The notes: a model not told the origin generated them from the sequence alone. DNA of 64,000 nucleotides from Clostridiales bacterium (GCA_016342415.1 JAEIOD010000009.1:62001-126000), one strand, 5' to 3'. Shown: positions 33,999 to 43,464, numbered from the stretch's first letter. Numbers and translations are program-made.

Positions 33999-34442
33999 AT
34001 GAAAAGATTTTTAATGGTTATGGTACTAAGCATTCTAATGTTAAGTAGTCTTGTGTACGGTGAAGAACAGTCCGTTGATTCAGATGTTTTAGAAATGATT
34101 ACTCATGAGGTTGATGTGACTAATGAGCGAATTGAGAATTATATTGAAGCACATGTTAATTATTCTGAAGGTGTCCTGATCACATATGATAAAAAAATTA
34201 AATTTCTAAATGATTATTTTTCAGGGAAAACGAGGCAATATTTGACTCAGCTCTTTACAGAAAAAAAGGATTACCTAATAGATCTAATAATTGACTCGTT
34301 AATTAAAGTAACCAATGCTGAAGCTGAAAGGATGTTTTACCGCGCTGAAAGTTTTGGTGTAACAGTAATTTGTGATTATACATTTGTAATAATCGATACC
34401 AAAGAAATCCTTATAGACCCAATTAGAGTTGTTGGTGGTTAA
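33999..34442 (+). CDS. Secreted protein of unknown function
   Basis: This 147-residue protein starts with a signal peptide: Lys-Arg, a hydrophobic core of about 15 residues and a probable cleavage site after VYG. The mature part is charged and helical, without cysteines or recognisable motifs. AAAGGGG precedes the ATG. It ends 5 bases before an HD-GYP gene, so the two are probably made together. A role as a periplasmic or wall-side partner in the c-di-GMP pathway is possible, but nothing beyond position supports it. I do not recognise the family. Confidence 0.72.
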   Translation: MKRFLMVMVLSILMLSSLVYGEEQSVDSDVLEMITHEVDVTNERIENYIEAHVNYSEGVLITYDKKIKFLNDYFSGKTRQYLTQLFTEKKDYLIDLIIDSLIKVTNAEAERMFYRAESFGVTVICDYTFVIIDTKEILIDPIRVVGG

Positions 34443-34447
34443 GATAT

Positions 34448-35335
34448 ATGACAACAATTAAGATAGTTGAAAAAAACAATCCAATAGACATAGCATCTCA
34501 GGAGTCTTCCCAACTTAAGCTATTGGCTAAAAGTCACAATTTGGAAATTATGGAGCAAATAATTTTTAAAGATAAAATGTTTATTGTTTATCCTGCAGAC
34601 ACAGAAAATCTTTTTGAATTTTTTTATATAATAAGTGGTTCAATTCAAAGTGAAATACTCCGTACAACTTTATGTCAAGGAGATAGTTTTCATTTCAATG
34701 CCTTAGTCGAAGTCACTCACTTCAAAGCTTTATCGGACACCAGGATTTTATATGTAATCAATGATTCGATTTTTCATCTATTAAGTGACGAGATAAAGAC
34801 CTTATACGAAATGATGAATTCTATAGAGAAAAAAGATGCATATACAAAAAAGCATTGTCAAAGAGTTCAGCAATATGCATATAAAATTGCTGTCGAGTTA
34901 AAGTTAGATAACGAAACGATAGAAAGTATTCAATTTGCAGCATTATTTCATGATTTAGGGAAAATTAAAATACCGGATGATATTTTAAACAAACCTGAAG
35001 CTTTATCAGAAAAAGAGTACGCTATTATTAAGGAACATCCAAAGTACAGTAGAGATATTATTACAAAACTTTACTTCAGAGATATTGAAAAAATAGTTTT
35101 ACAACATCATGAACGTATTGATGGTAGTGGGTATCCAAATCAATTAATTGGGGATGATATTTGTATTGAAGCCGCCATTATAGCAGTCGCGGATTCGTAT
35201 GATGCGATAACATCTGACAGACCGTATAGAAGTGGTTTAAGTAAAGAAATTGCTGTATCGGAATTAATTAAATTTAAAGGAACTCATTATCGAAATGATG
35301 TAGTAGACGCTTTTTTAAACATACTATTAAGTTAA
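34448..35335 (+). CDS. HD-GYP domain c-di-GMP phosphodiesterase
   Basis: This 295-residue protein has an N-terminal beta-rich domain (about 1-120) resembling a cyclic-nucleotide-binding or cupin fold. The C-terminal HD-GYP domain has FHDLGKIKIPDDIL with the HD pair, IIKEHPKYS, and VLQHHERIDGSGYPNQL, which is the HHExxDGxGYP signature. Such proteins degrade cyclic di-GMP to GMP. The domain order suggests that ligand binding controls the phosphodiesterase. No membrane segment is seen. It follows the secreted protein gene by 5 bases and is closed by a strong terminator. Several diguanylate cyclases elsewhere in the window would supply its substrate. Confidence 0.9.
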   Translation: MTTIKIVEKNNPIDIASQESSQLKLLAKSHNLEIMEQIIFKDKMFIVYPADTENLFEFFYIISGSIQSEILRTTLCQGDSFHFNALVEVTHFKALSDTRILYVINDSIFHLLSDEIKTLYEMMNSIEKKDAYTKKHCQRVQQYAYKIAVELKLDNETIESIQFAALFHDLGKIKIPDDILNKPEALSEKEYAIIKEHPKYSRDIITKLYFRDIEKIVLQHHERIDGSGYPNQLIGDDICIEAAIIAVADSYDAITSDRPYRSGLSKEIAVSELIKFKGTHYRNDVVDAFLNILLS

Positions 35336-35356
35336 AACCAGTTCTCTGGTTTTTTA
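35334..35356 (+). terminator. Terminator of the HD-GYP gene
   Basis: AAAACCAG (35334-35341) and CTGGTTTT (35346-35353) form a perfect stem with a TTCT loop and a T-run. It overlaps the stop codon. Confidence 0.82.
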
Positions 35357-35396
35357 TTATTTTTTTGGGTATCAATTTACTAAAGGAGGACTGTTT

Positions 35397-36032
35397 ATGA
35401 AAGAAAAAGGGTATACCAGTGTTTTTGATTTAGACGGAAAAGAACTAGAAAATTTTATTGAAAAATACGGCGATATACATGAACCAAGACATGTAGACTT
35501 TGATTATTATAAAATGTATTACCTCGGTAAATATGATCCAATGATTCATATCTTTAACTTATTAAGTCAAACATATGATATCAAGAAGGTGGTTTATCCA
35601 GGGAGTTTTATCCATATATCCCCATCATTTTCTTTTGAAGATGTCACTTATATTGATGTATATGATAACATTGAAACATTCTTCACAGAGCCAGATATAA
35701 TGAAATACCTGAATTTACACAAAATATACAAACATGAGACAAAAATGACATTTTTCCACAAATCATATACAGATGTTACAGGGGTATTTGATCTTGTTAT
35801 TTCTAGTAATGCTGGCAGTATTTCGTTAGATTGCAAACACTTCATGGAAAAAGGAACCTTATTATTGGCAAATAATGGTCATTCCGACGCTGATAATGCC
35901 TTTGAAGATGACGATTATATTTATTTGGGATATTTCAAGTTTAGTGGCAATAAAGAACATGTTTCATTTATAATAGAAGGAGAGGGTAAAAAAAGCAATA
36001 CATACTATTTATTTAAATATATAGGAGAATAA
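35397..36032 (+). CDS. Methyltransferase-fold protein of unknown substrate
   Basis: This 211-residue protein has a Rossmann-like pattern: [14 protein letters not shown] takes the place of motif I, followed by VTYIDVYDN (acidic strand end), a middle helical part and [15 protein letters not shown] as motif IV. This arrangement occurs in a group of uncharacterised SAM-dependent methyltransferase-like proteins. The first glycine-rich loop is not the standard GxGxG, so activity is uncertain. AAAGGAGGACTGTTT precedes the ATG. It ends one base before a chemoreceptor gene, which suggests co-expression. Confidence 0.6.
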   Translation: MKEKGYTSVFDLDGKELENFIEKYGDIHEPRHVDFDYYKMYYLGKYDPMIHIFNLLSQTYDIKKVVYPGSFIHISPSFSFEDVTYIDVYDNIETFFTEPDIMKYLNLHKIYKHETKMTFFHKSYTDVTGVFDLVISSNAGSISLDCKHFMEKGTLLLANNGHSDADNAFEDDDYIYLGYFKFSGNKEHVSFIIEGEGKKSNTYYLFKYIGE

Positions 36033-36033
36033 T

Positions 36034-37140
36034 ATGAAAGTAAGAAGTCGATATTTGCTGGCTGGTATTATGTTTGGATGTATGTTCCCATTAGGTGCAA
36101 TTGTATTCGAAGGTGTAATTAATGGTCATCTTAATATATTACAGCTCCATATGGACAATAAAATAATGTTTATGATTGATTCAGCACCCATCTTTTTAGG
36201 TGGGTTTGCATACGTAGGTGGTATTTTTCAAGAAAGATCAATTGCCAGTAACAATGATTTAACGGCATCTTCTGAGAAACTCAAAAAATTACTTGCAGAA
36301 TTAGAAATTCAAAGTAAAGAAATGTATATAACACAAGAAAAGACTAATAAAACCAATAATGCATTATCAGAAACTATTTCATCTGTAACAAGATATGTGG
36401 ATGATGTTCAAAATGATATCATCCTTTTGGATGATGAAATGATTGAGTTGCATGCAAAAAGTAGTGATCTTTTATCTAAGTCCAGTGAAATTACTGAACA
36501 TTCGAAAAAATCATACAGGAATTATCAAACGGGTAATGAAATTGTAACATCTCTAAGTCAATCTGTTTCTAATTTAGATTCTGTTCTAAAGAAAATATTG
36601 ATTTCCATTGATATAGAACAAAATCATATTGAAGAACTGTCAAAGAATTTAAGTGAAGTTGATGTTTTAAAAACCAGAGTTGAAAGTGTTTCAAATGAAA
36701 TTGATTTATTGGCATTGAATGCATCTATTGAAGCATCTAGAGTTGGAGAAGCAGGAAGGGGATTCGCAGTGGTCGCCAATGAAATAAAAAAGCTTTCTCT
36801 TGAAAGTCATGAAGCGACATCAGATATGGCGAAATATTTGGTTCATATTACGCAGAATTATTTATCCGTTTCTAAATCGATGAACAATATTTCAGATGAA
36901 ATCAATCAGTTAGATCACCTATTAGAGACAACTCACTTAACACTCATTAATTATATGCAAGAGCAAACGATCGATATGAAAGCGATTCAGACTATCCAAG
37001 ATACAAGTATTTCACAAAAAAACGATGTAGCTGTTTTACACGAGTCACTAGATGGAGCCAAAACAAGCATTTCACATATTAAAACATTGGTCATCAAGAA
37101 TAAAGAGTTTTTGAACAGTAAAAGAATCATGAATCAATAA
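36034..37140 (+). CDS. Methyl-accepting chemotaxis protein
   Basis: This 368-residue chemoreceptor has two N-terminal membrane segments (about 6-28 and 45-68) with only a short loop between them, so there is no large periplasmic ligand domain. A long coiled coil follows, with the signalling hairpin [32 protein letters not shown] and its conserved core. That core is where CheA and CheW bind. It may sense a membrane or cytoplasmic signal. No CheA or CheW gene is in this window. AGGAGAATA precedes the ATG and a strong terminator follows. Confidence 0.9.
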   Translation: MKVRSRYLLAGIMFGCMFPLGAIVFEGVINGHLNILQLHMDNKIMFMIDSAPIFLGGFAYVGGIFQERSIASNNDLTASSEKLKKLLAELEIQSKEMYITQEKTNKTNNALSETISSVTRYVDDVQNDIILLDDEMIELHAKSSDLLSKSSEITEHSKKSYRNYQTGNEIVTSLSQSVSNLDSVLKKILISIDIEQNHIEELSKNLSEVDVLKTRVESVSNEIDLLALNASIEASRVGEAGRGFAVVANEIKKLSLESHEATSDMAKYLVHITQNYLSVSKSMNNISDEINQLDHLLETTHLTLINYMQEQTIDMKAIQTIQDTSISQKNDVAVLHESLDGAKTSISHIKTLVIKNKEFLNSKRIMNQ

Positions 37141-37146
37141 AGGATT

Positions 37147-37183
37147 AAAAAGAGAGCCATAAATTATTTATTGCTCTCTTTTT
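37147..37183. terminator. Bidirectional terminator after the chemoreceptor gene
   Basis: AAAAAGAGAGC (37147-37157) pairs with GCTCTCTTTTT (37173-37183). The A-run and T-run on the two flanks allow termination from both strands, and it separates the chemoreceptor from the opposing DsrE gene. Confidence 0.82.
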
Positions 37184-37197
37184 AAAAATAAACTATA

Positions 37198-37530
37198 TTA
37201 AAATGTAATTACTTTCATGTCTGATTTTAGATAATCTGTCAACAGTACACCCATATATTTAACCTCGATGCCCAATGTTCTTAATTGATCCGATATATGA
37301 TAACTGTCTGTACATGCTTGACAAGCAACAACTTTAATATTTTTTGTAAGCATCGATTTCACGCTCACTTGAAGTTCCTCATCATCAGCTAATAACTTAG
37401 AAGAGGGGCCCCAAATGATTAATTCGATGTCATCCCACCAATTATTAATCTTCGCATTATAAACATACATGTGTACCATCTTTAATGCAACTTCTTTCTC
37501 ACCACTAGTCCAAACAACTTTCAGTTTCAT
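37198..37530 (-). CDS. DsrE-family protein
   Basis: This 110-residue protein has the small alpha/beta DsrE/DsrF-like fold. VVACQACTDSYHISDQLRTL contains the Cys pair expected near the active loop, and YMGVLLTDYLKSDMKVITF forms the end. DsrE-like proteins carry sulfane sulfur or act as partners in sulfur relay. It is encoded 8 bases after a CsoR/CstR-like repressor gene, a known pairing in persulfide or copper response operons. AGGAGGCCTT precedes the ATG. Confidence 0.8.
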   Translation of the reverse strand: MKLKVVWTSGEKEVALKMVHMYVYNAKINNWWDDIELIIWGPSSKLLADDEELQVSVKSMLTKNIKVVACQACTDSYHISDQLRTLGIEVKYMGVLLTDYLKSDMKVITF

Positions 37531-37538
37531 AAGGCCTC

Positions 37539-37799
37539 CTAAAGTAATTTATCAATTGATTTATTTAACTCGTCCAAGGCACTTTCATCACCGCTTTTCG
37601 CGGCTTCAAGGATGCAATGATTCATATGATCCTTTAAAATAACTTTTCCGACACTATTTAAGGCACTTTTAACAGCGGCAATCTGGTTTAAGATTTCAGT
37701 ACATTCTCTACCATCTTCATACATTTTTTCTATAGATTTTGCATGTCCGGCTATTTTCGCTAACCTCGCTCTTACTGCTTTTTCATTAGGATGACTCAT
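37539..37799 (-). CDS. csoR: CsoR/FrmR-family metal- or persulfide-sensing repressor
   Basis: This 86-residue all-helical protein belongs to the CsoR/RcnR/FrmR family (DUF156). The ligand positions are visible: Cys33 in RECTEIL, then His58 and Cys62 in DHMNHC. The C-H-C arrangement with the same spacing as in CsoR favours copper(I) sensing. CstR-type persulfide sensors keep the two Cys but usually not the His. The DsrE partner, however, points toward sulfur. The gene overlaps the end of the MATE gene by 14 bases and precedes dsrE. Binding-site sequence is not evident. Confidence 0.85.
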   Translation of the reverse strand: MSHPNEKAVRARLAKIAGHAKSIEKMYEDGRECTEILNQIAAVKSALNSVGKVILKDHMNHCILEAAKSGDESALDELNKSIDKLL

Positions 37800-39120
37800 T
37801 TAAGTACTCCTTTCGTAGATATTCACTAGATTTTGTCTTTTTATTAAATCGTATCCAAAGTAGGGTTCCTCTAAATGTTACATCAAAAGCGTAAGAAATC
37901 CAAACCCCTATTAATCCATAACCCAATTTTATACCAAGAAAATAAGTTCCAAGGATCCTTATAAACCAAATGCCAAAGCCTGTGAGATATAGGGGATACA
38001 TAACATCACCTAAAGCCTGTAGAGAAGAAGCGATAACTTGTGTACTGCATAAGAACGGTTGGAAGACAGCGATAATTCTTAGAACAATACTAACCAATCG
38101 GATAATTTCTGGATCATCAGTGAAAATTCCAGCAAGTTGTGGTGCAAAAATGAAAAATACAGTTCCTATTACCAACATAAAATAAGTACTATATAAAAAA
38201 GTCAGTTTGCCGATGGTTCTTATTTCATCGTAATTGTGTTCACCAATAGAATGACCAATCATTGTAAATGCTGCAATTCCAAAGCCCATTGCTGGTAAGT
38301 AGGAGTATGCTTCAATAGTTCCTGCTATATTATGCCCTGTATAATGTGTGATACCAATAGAAAAGATTAAACTACCATAAATTAGTTGACCGATCCTCAT
38401 CAGTATTTTTTCTAGACCAACCGGAATTGCATAACCAATCATTTCTTTTATATTGGCCTTTAAACAGAAAGTAAAATGTTTTATAAATTGAGTTCTGTTA
38501 TTTAGAATGTAAGTAAGAATAATACATCCGACCAATCTTGAAAAAGTTGTTGCAATACCAGCACCAATGATTCCAATACCATTAAAGCTTCCGATACCTC
38601 TTATGAGGACATAATCTAAAATAACATTGATAACATTAATTATAAATACCGTTATCATAGGAGATTTCGTATCTCCAAGCGACTTGATGATGCTTGATAA
38701 TACTGTCATAAACGCCAAAGCTCCAATAGGAATTATGACAACCATAAAATATAAATATGCTTCATCTACAAAACTATGATCATTTGTAATCAATAACAGA
38801 ATGCTTTTCCCAAATAATAGATTTATAAAGAAAAAAAGTACACTTAATCCTATTGTAATTAGCATTGCGTTTTGAATGTTATCTCTTAATTTATGTTTGC
38901 TACCTTCACCATTAGCACGAGCGGTTAAGATTGATACACCAGTACCAACAGCAATGAAAAAAGTTAAATATAGATTTGATATCAAGGAGTTTACACCAAC
39001 TGCCGAAATTGCTATAGATCCTAATGTTGCCACAAAATATGTATCAACTGACGATAGCATGATTTGGAGTATATTTTCTATAATTGATGGTATTGCCAGT
39101 TTGAATATTTTTCTTGTCAT
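37786..39120 (-). CDS. MATE-family multidrug efflux transporter
   Basis: This 444-residue membrane protein has the twelve-helix MATE pattern: two repeats of six segments. The first repeat begins KLAIPSIIENILQIMLSSVD, with FVATLGSIAISAVGVN, and the second begins with YAIPVGLEKILMRIGQ. These proteins export cationic compounds using a proton or sodium gradient. The gene leads a minus-strand unit with csoR and dsrE. GGGAGGATAAGGGTT precedes the ATG. Just upstream, AACCC can pair with GGGTT around the ribosome site. Confidence 0.88.
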   Translation of the reverse strand: MTRKIFKLAIPSIIENILQIMLSSVDTYFVATLGSIAISAVGVNSLISNLYLTFFIAVGTGVSILTARANGEGSKHKLRDNIQNAMLITIGLSVLFFFINLLFGKSILLLITNDHSFVDEAYLYFMVVIIPIGALAFMTVLSSIIKSLGDTKSPMITVFIINVINVILDYVLIRGIGSFNGIGIIGAGIATTFSRLVGCIILTYILNNRTQFIKHFTFCLKANIKEMIGYAIPVGLEKILMRIGQLIYGSLIFSIGITHYTGHNIAGTIEAYSYLPAMGFGIAAFTMIGHSIGEHNYDEIRTIGKLTFLYSTYFMLVIGTVFFIFAPQLAGIFTDDPEIIRLVSIVLRIIAVFQPFLCSTQVIASSLQALGDVMYPLYLTGFGIWFIRILGTYFLGIKLGYGLIGVWISYAFDVTFRGTLLWIRFNKKTKSSEYLRKEYLNESS

Positions 39121-39144
39121 AACCCTTATCCTCCCTTGGGGGTT
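39121..39144 (-). promoter_or_regulatory. Possible hairpin over the MATE ribosome-binding site
   Basis: On the minus strand AACCC and GGGTT lie on both sides of the GGGAGG Shine-Dalgarno, and CCC next to it can pair with GGG. The 24-base element touches the ATG. Such a fold could hide the ribosome site, but the stem is only 5 bp. Confidence 0.35.
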
Positions 39145-39152
39145 ATTTTACC

Positions 39153-39182
39153 ATATAAAAAGAACCTACTCAATAGGCTCTT
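39153..39182 (-). terminator. Terminator of recX
   Basis: On the minus strand AAGAGCCTA and TAGGTTCTT form a 9-bp stem with one G-T pair, followed by a T-run. It overlaps the stop codon of recX. Confidence 0.7.
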
Positions 39183-39831
39183 CTAGTGATTCTTCATATA
39201 ATCCATCTTCTAATGCTTCTTTAACCAAATAAATGTTAAATCCTTTTTGGCTTAAATATTGATAAACTTTTTGCCTTATTTCGTATTCATTGTACTTATT
39301 CTTTACAACCAATTGTTTGTACTTTTTTAAAGACAACACTTTAGCATTTTCATAATCAAAGTCTTCTCCTAATTCACTGTAATATGTTTTGGCTTTGTTG
39401 ATAATGTCAGAAGAAATACCTTTTTTCTTTAACTCATATGAAATTTTGCTCATTGAATGACGTGATATTGATGATTTGTCATGTATAAATGCTTTTGTAA
39501 ATTCAAAGTCATTTACTAGATTATGTTCTTCAAGAAAATCCAAGACTTGTGAGATGACGTCAGGTCCACACTCAAGCGTCTTAAGTTTTTCTTTGACATC
39601 AAAAACACTTCTCATTCTATAGGATATGAATTTGATGGCATCAGCCTTTGCTTTTGCAACCACTTCCTTTAATAATATATCATTATACATTTCATCAGAA
39701 ATTTCCTGATTGACATGTAGACCTAAATAAACAATTACATCTTCATGTACTCCACACTTGAAAACATCATCCATATAAAGGCTGTAACGGTTCTTATTCT
39801 TCTTTTGTATTTCAATTTTAGTTATTTTCAT
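39166..39831 (-). CDS. recX: Regulatory protein RecX
   Basis: This 221-residue protein is built of RecX-type three-helix repeats. ISYRMRSVFDVKEKLKT is the first, followed by LDFLEEHNLVNDFEFTKAFI and SKISYELKKKGISSDII. RecX controls the filament of RecA during recombination and the SOS response. The recA gene is not in the window, which is common in Firmicutes. AAGGAGTATAT precedes the ATG on the minus strand. Length is usual for the longer Gram-positive RecX proteins. Confidence 0.88.
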   Translation of the reverse strand: MKITKIEIQKKNKNRYSLYMDDVFKCGVHEDVIVYLGLHVNQEISDEMYNDILLKEVVAKAKADAIKFISYRMRSVFDVKEKLKTLECGPDVISQVLDFLEEHNLVNDFEFTKAFIHDKSSISRHSMSKISYELKKKGISSDIINKAKTYYSELGEDFDYENAKVLSLKKYKQLVVKNKYNEYEIRQKVYQYLSQKGFNIYLVKEALEDGLYEESLEEPIE

Positions 39832-39887
39832 ATATACTCCTTATAATGTATTATACTAAAAAATAAGCGAAGAAAGTAGGAGGAAAT

Positions 39888-40889
39888 ATGATTTTAAAAA
39901 AAGGCTCAAAAGTAGCACTGATATCACCAAGTAATGGCTTGTCAGAAATGTTTCCTGACGTATTTGAAAGTGGTGTAAAAAACTTAGAAACATTTTTCAA
40001 TTATGAAGTTGTAATTTGTCCATCGTGTACAAAATCTACTGAATTTTTATATAACAATCCTAAATTTAGAGCTGAGGAAATTAACAATGTGTTTGCTGAT
40101 ACAACAATTGATGGTATTATATGCTCTATAGGGGGTTATGAATCAGTACGAATCTTGGACTATTTAGATATTGAATTAATATTAAATAATCCCAAGTTGA
40201 TAATGGGCTTTTCTGATTCAACATCTTTTTTAACATACTTAAACATTCTAGGGTTAAAAACCTATTATGGTCATAGTGTCATGGCTGGTTTGGCTCAGTT
40301 ACATCATTTTCCAAACTCGTTGGATCAAGTTAAAAAATATTTAACAACCGACTGGGAGGAGTTTGAATGGACTTGCTCCGATGAATATGTTGATGGATAT
40401 AAAGATTGGTTTGTTTACCCATCTGAAGTACTGGATCCAAAAGCCAATAATCAGTGTTATGAAGTTTTTTCAAATAAGATGATGAAAGGACAACTGTGGG
40501 GTGGGTGCATAGAAGTATTAGAAGGGCTTAAAGGTACCAAGTACTGGCCAGCGCCTGAATTCTTTGATGGAAAGATACTTTTTTTTGAAACTTCAGAAGA
40601 AAAACCAACACCAGATCAGGTTGGCTACATGATTAGAAATTATGCCACTCAAGGCCTTCTAAATCGTGTTGAAGGGATTGTTTTCGGACGATGCAAAGAT
40701 TATACCAATGATGAATATAACGAGTTAAAACGAATCATACTAAACATTTTTGAAATAGAACTTGAGATTGCACCAAAAGTAATTTTTAATTTGGATTTTG
40801 GTCATACTGATCCTAAATGGATTTTACCTTATGGTGTTGATGTAGAATTTAACTGTGAATCAAAAACACTGGTTATTAAAAAAGACTAA
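39888..40889 (+). CDS. S66-family LD-carboxypeptidase-like protein (MccF type)
   Basis: This 333-residue serine peptidase has the S66 layout. The N-terminal ALISPSNGLSEMF segment opens the first domain. The nucleophilic Ser lies in IMGFSDSTSF, and the C-terminal domain has EGIVFGRCKDYT and the late catalytic Glu/His region (FGHTDPKWILPYG). Homologues either trim peptidoglycan tetrapeptides or, like MccF, cleave microcin C. The longer central insert and end motif are closer to MccF. AGGAGGAAAT precedes the ATG. Confidence 0.83.
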   Translation: MILKKGSKVALISPSNGLSEMFPDVFESGVKNLETFFNYEVVICPSCTKSTEFLYNNPKFRAEEINNVFADTTIDGIICSIGGYESVRILDYLDIELILNNPKLIMGFSDSTSFLTYLNILGLKTYYGHSVMAGLAQLHHFPNSLDQVKKYLTTDWEEFEWTCSDEYVDGYKDWFVYPSEVLDPKANNQCYEVFSNKMMKGQLWGGCIEVLEGLKGTKYWPAPEFFDGKILFFETSEEKPTPDQVGYMIRNYATQGLLNRVEGIVFGRCKDYTNDEYNELKRIILNIFEIELEIAPKVIFNLDFGHTDPKWILPYGVDVEFNCESKTLVIKKD

Positions 40890-40953
40890 ATTGATAGTAC
40901 AGTTATATATTATTAAGGGTATAATAAGTTATAACAGTTTAAAAGGAAAAATT

Positions 40954-41571
40954 ATGAATACATTTTACTTGAAATTATTAGCAGTATTATTAATGGTTGT
41001 AGACCATATCGGATTTTTTTTATACCCTCAGTATACGATTTTAAGAATTATTGGAAGATTATCTTTCCCTATATTTGGGTTTTTAATTGCAAATGGTTAT
41101 AATTATACCCGAGATAAGAAAAAATACTTTTTAAGATTATTTATTTTTGCTAATATAATTCAAATTCCATCATTATTTACGACTATACCTGTAAATATAT
41201 TTTATACTTTAAGTTTTGGCTTATTATGTATTATGATATTTGAGAGTGTCTACGATGAAGTTAATAAAATAGTTGGAATAGCAGGGATTCTGGTTATTAC
41301 ATTGATGATTCAACCTGATTACAGTATTTATGGTGTCTTGTTGATATTTATAATCCACCTCTTAAAGGATAATTATATTTATATGATTGGTGCGTTTTTA
41401 GTACTGAGTTTTGTTTTATATGGTCCGACAAGCATACAAGGTTTTGCTGCATTAACCCCTCTAATTTTTATGACGTATAATCATCAGAAGGGCAGAAGTA
41501 TGAAATACTTGTTTTACTTGTTTTATCCAGTGCATATAGTGTTTTTAGATTGGTTAAGTCAAAGAATCTAG
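40954..41571 (+). CDS. TraX-family membrane protein
   Basis: This 205-residue membrane protein has 6-7 hydrophobic segments and the TraX hallmark near the start: LAVLLMVVDHIGFFLYP, followed by RLSFPIFGFLIANGYNYTR. TraX acetylates F-pilin in E. coli plasmids, but Firmicute homologues are chromosomal and probably acetylate another surface molecule. The start is chosen for AAAAGGAAAAATT just upstream, and a longer frame from 40855 would lie inside the previous gene. It overlaps no conjugation genes. It ends 8 bases before the next gene's ATG. Confidence 0.82.
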   Translation: MNTFYLKLLAVLLMVVDHIGFFLYPQYTILRIIGRLSFPIFGFLIANGYNYTRDKKKYFLRLFIFANIIQIPSLFTTIPVNIFYTLSFGLLCIMIFESVYDEVNKIVGIAGILVITLMIQPDYSIYGVLLIFIIHLLKDNYIYMIGAFLVLSFVLYGPTSIQGFAALTPLIFMTYNHQKGRSMKYLFYLFYPVHIVFLDWLSQRI

Positions 41572-41579
41572 GTGAGTAT

Positions 41580-43364
41580 ATGAGTTTTGACAGTTGTTTT
41601 TTGAAATTGAATAATATCAGTGTACGTCCGGTTGAAGAAACTGATGAAAATTTAAATATGTTAACGGCTTACAATAAAGGTGGAGTCGGTTATTTTGAGT
41701 ACCATGATGATTACAAAGTGATATATATATCAAACTACATTTCTAAAGTTTGTCAAATAGATTTTTCTGCTGAAATTACTTTCTTTGAAGTTGTCTGCAG
41801 AATATTGAGTAAAAATGAACAATTTGTTTTTCTGAGTCATATGAAAGAGATTATTGATGGTGTAGAATATAAAAAATATATTTTGACATTATCTTTAGAG
41901 GATGAGGACGCACCATTTGAGTTTACAATCACTAAAATAAAAAAGGATATCTACGTTGGTACAATGAACGAAATGGATCGTAAAATGTTACATGCAAATA
42001 ATATGGAAAAATCTTCTATTACCATTGAGCAAATTTTCAATAGTGTCTCATTACCAGCTTATTATTATGATCTTAATGGCAATATATTGTTAAAAAATCA
42101 ATTTCATAATAATGGATTATCTTATATCCATTCTCTATTAGAAACTCATTCACAAGACAAGAAAATCGATCTTTCACGATACCCTGGAATACATTTCTTT
42201 GAGAAAACACATTATTCATCAACACATGACAAATTTGAAATTCATTTTGAGTTGAACCAAATTAATACAATTAATAATGTCCATCGTATTATCGTACAAG
42301 AGGGTTCAAAAGCAAGTGGTATCATATATATACACGAGGATATTACTGATATACGTTCTGATGACAATCAATTGAATAAACTCATAAAAGCCAATGAATT
42401 AATTATTGAAATTAAGGACTTAGTAGATCACGTACATGATCTCAATAGTATGTATGATTATCTCTTGTCAAAGATTCATACCGTTATACCTTCGGCAAAA
42501 CGTGCATGTGTTCTAAAACTAGATCAGGATGACAACATGTTTATATCTGCGAGTTATGGCTTTACAGACGAATATGTAGATAGTGTAAAACTCCCATTTA
42601 AAAATTCATTTGCAAATAGTAGTTTAAATAATGACTATACCAAATCTGTCATTTTAAACGATATCCAAGAAAAATATAGCACTTTGTATCCTGATATAAA
42701 TAAAAATACTATTGGATTTAAGTTTGAATCTAACATGACTGCTCCACTAGTTGTTAACGGTGTTCTTTATGGTCTACTGAGTGTAGACAGTGATAAAAAT
42801 AATATTTTTGATGCGATAGACTTAAATCTATTTGATTATCTAAAAGTACAAATTGAAAGAGCGATAGTAAAATTCAAAAAAATTAGTCGTGTAAAAAGAG
42901 ATTCAATTATCGATCCGTTGACAGGTATTTTCAACAGAAGGCATTTAATGGATTTATTTAGTCAATATTTGGAAAAAGGTCACTTGCATGATAAAAAATT
43001 TGCTTTTGTTTTATTTGATATAGATAAATTAAAGAGAATTAATGATAATTTTGGTCATGTCGCTGGTGACAAAGTGATTAAACAATTCGCATTTGTATCA
43101 AGTAATGAAATACGAGAGACTGATGTTATTGCTCGGGTTGGTGGTGATGAATTTATTGGTCTTTTCTGGGATATTTCAGAGGATGTGCTCACTCAACGTT
43201 TGAATAGATGGCAGGAGCTTCTAAAATTAGAAACTATACAATACGAAAGTCACGATATTTTAACTAAATTCAGTTATGGTATATCGATGTATCCTGATGA
43301 TGGTAGGACATTTGAAGAGTTGCTAAAAAAATCTGATGCAAAAATGTATACTCAAAAGCTTTAA
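41580..43364 (+). CDS. PAS-GAF-GGDEF diguanylate cyclase
   Basis: This 594-residue protein has a PAS-like region near residues 160-260, a GAF domain near 265-430 and a C-terminal GGDEF domain. The active site is intact in RVGGDEFIGLF. The allosteric I-site RETD lies five residues before GGDEF, so product inhibition is expected. DPLTGIFNRRHLMDLF marks the start of the domain. It makes cyclic di-GMP from GTP in response to an unknown signal. AGGTGAGTAT before this ATG decides the start over an in-frame codon at 41550. A hairpin follows the stop. Confidence 0.9.
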   Translation: MSFDSCFLKLNNISVRPVEETDENLNMLTAYNKGGVGYFEYHDDYKVIYISNYISKVCQIDFSAEITFFEVVCRILSKNEQFVFLSHMKEIIDGVEYKKYILTLSLEDEDAPFEFTITKIKKDIYVGTMNEMDRKMLHANNMEKSSITIEQIFNSVSLPAYYYDLNGNILLKNQFHNNGLSYIHSLLETHSQDKKIDLSRYPGIHFFEKTHYSSTHDKFEIHFELNQINTINNVHRIIVQEGSKASGIIYIHEDITDIRSDDNQLNKLIKANELIIEIKDLVDHVHDLNSMYDYLLSKIHTVIPSAKRACVLKLDQDDNMFISASYGFTDEYVDSVKLPFKNSFANSSLNNDYTKSVILNDIQEKYSTLYPDINKNTIGFKFESNMTAPLVVNGVLYGLLSVDSDKNNIFDAIDLNLFDYLKVQIERAIVKFKKISRVKRDSIIDPLTGIFNRRHLMDLFSQYLEKGHLHDKKFAFVLFDIDKLKRINDNFGHVAGDKVIKQFAFVSSNEIRETDVIARVGGDEFIGLFWDISEDVLTQRLNRWQELLKLETIQYESHDILTKFSYGISMYPDDGRTFEELLKKSDAKMYTQKL

Positions 43365-43388
43365 AAGAAGAATTATCTTCTTTTGCTA
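43363..43388 (+). terminator. Terminator of the GAF-GGDEF gene
   Basis: AAAAGAAGA (43363-43371) pairs with TCTTCTTTT (43376-43384) over a 4-base loop. The T-run is short, so strength is moderate. Confidence 0.55.
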
Positions 43389-43464
43389 TGTAATAAAATA
43401 ATACTTATACTAACGAAAAAGTAATTGCTTAAAAATTAATGACAATTATTAAAAGGAGGTTGTT

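Noticed and set aside
40954-41571. TraX as a sign of a conjugative element
   Set aside because: No relaxase, coupling protein, integrase or att repeats are nearby, and chromosomal TraX homologues are common in Firmicutes.
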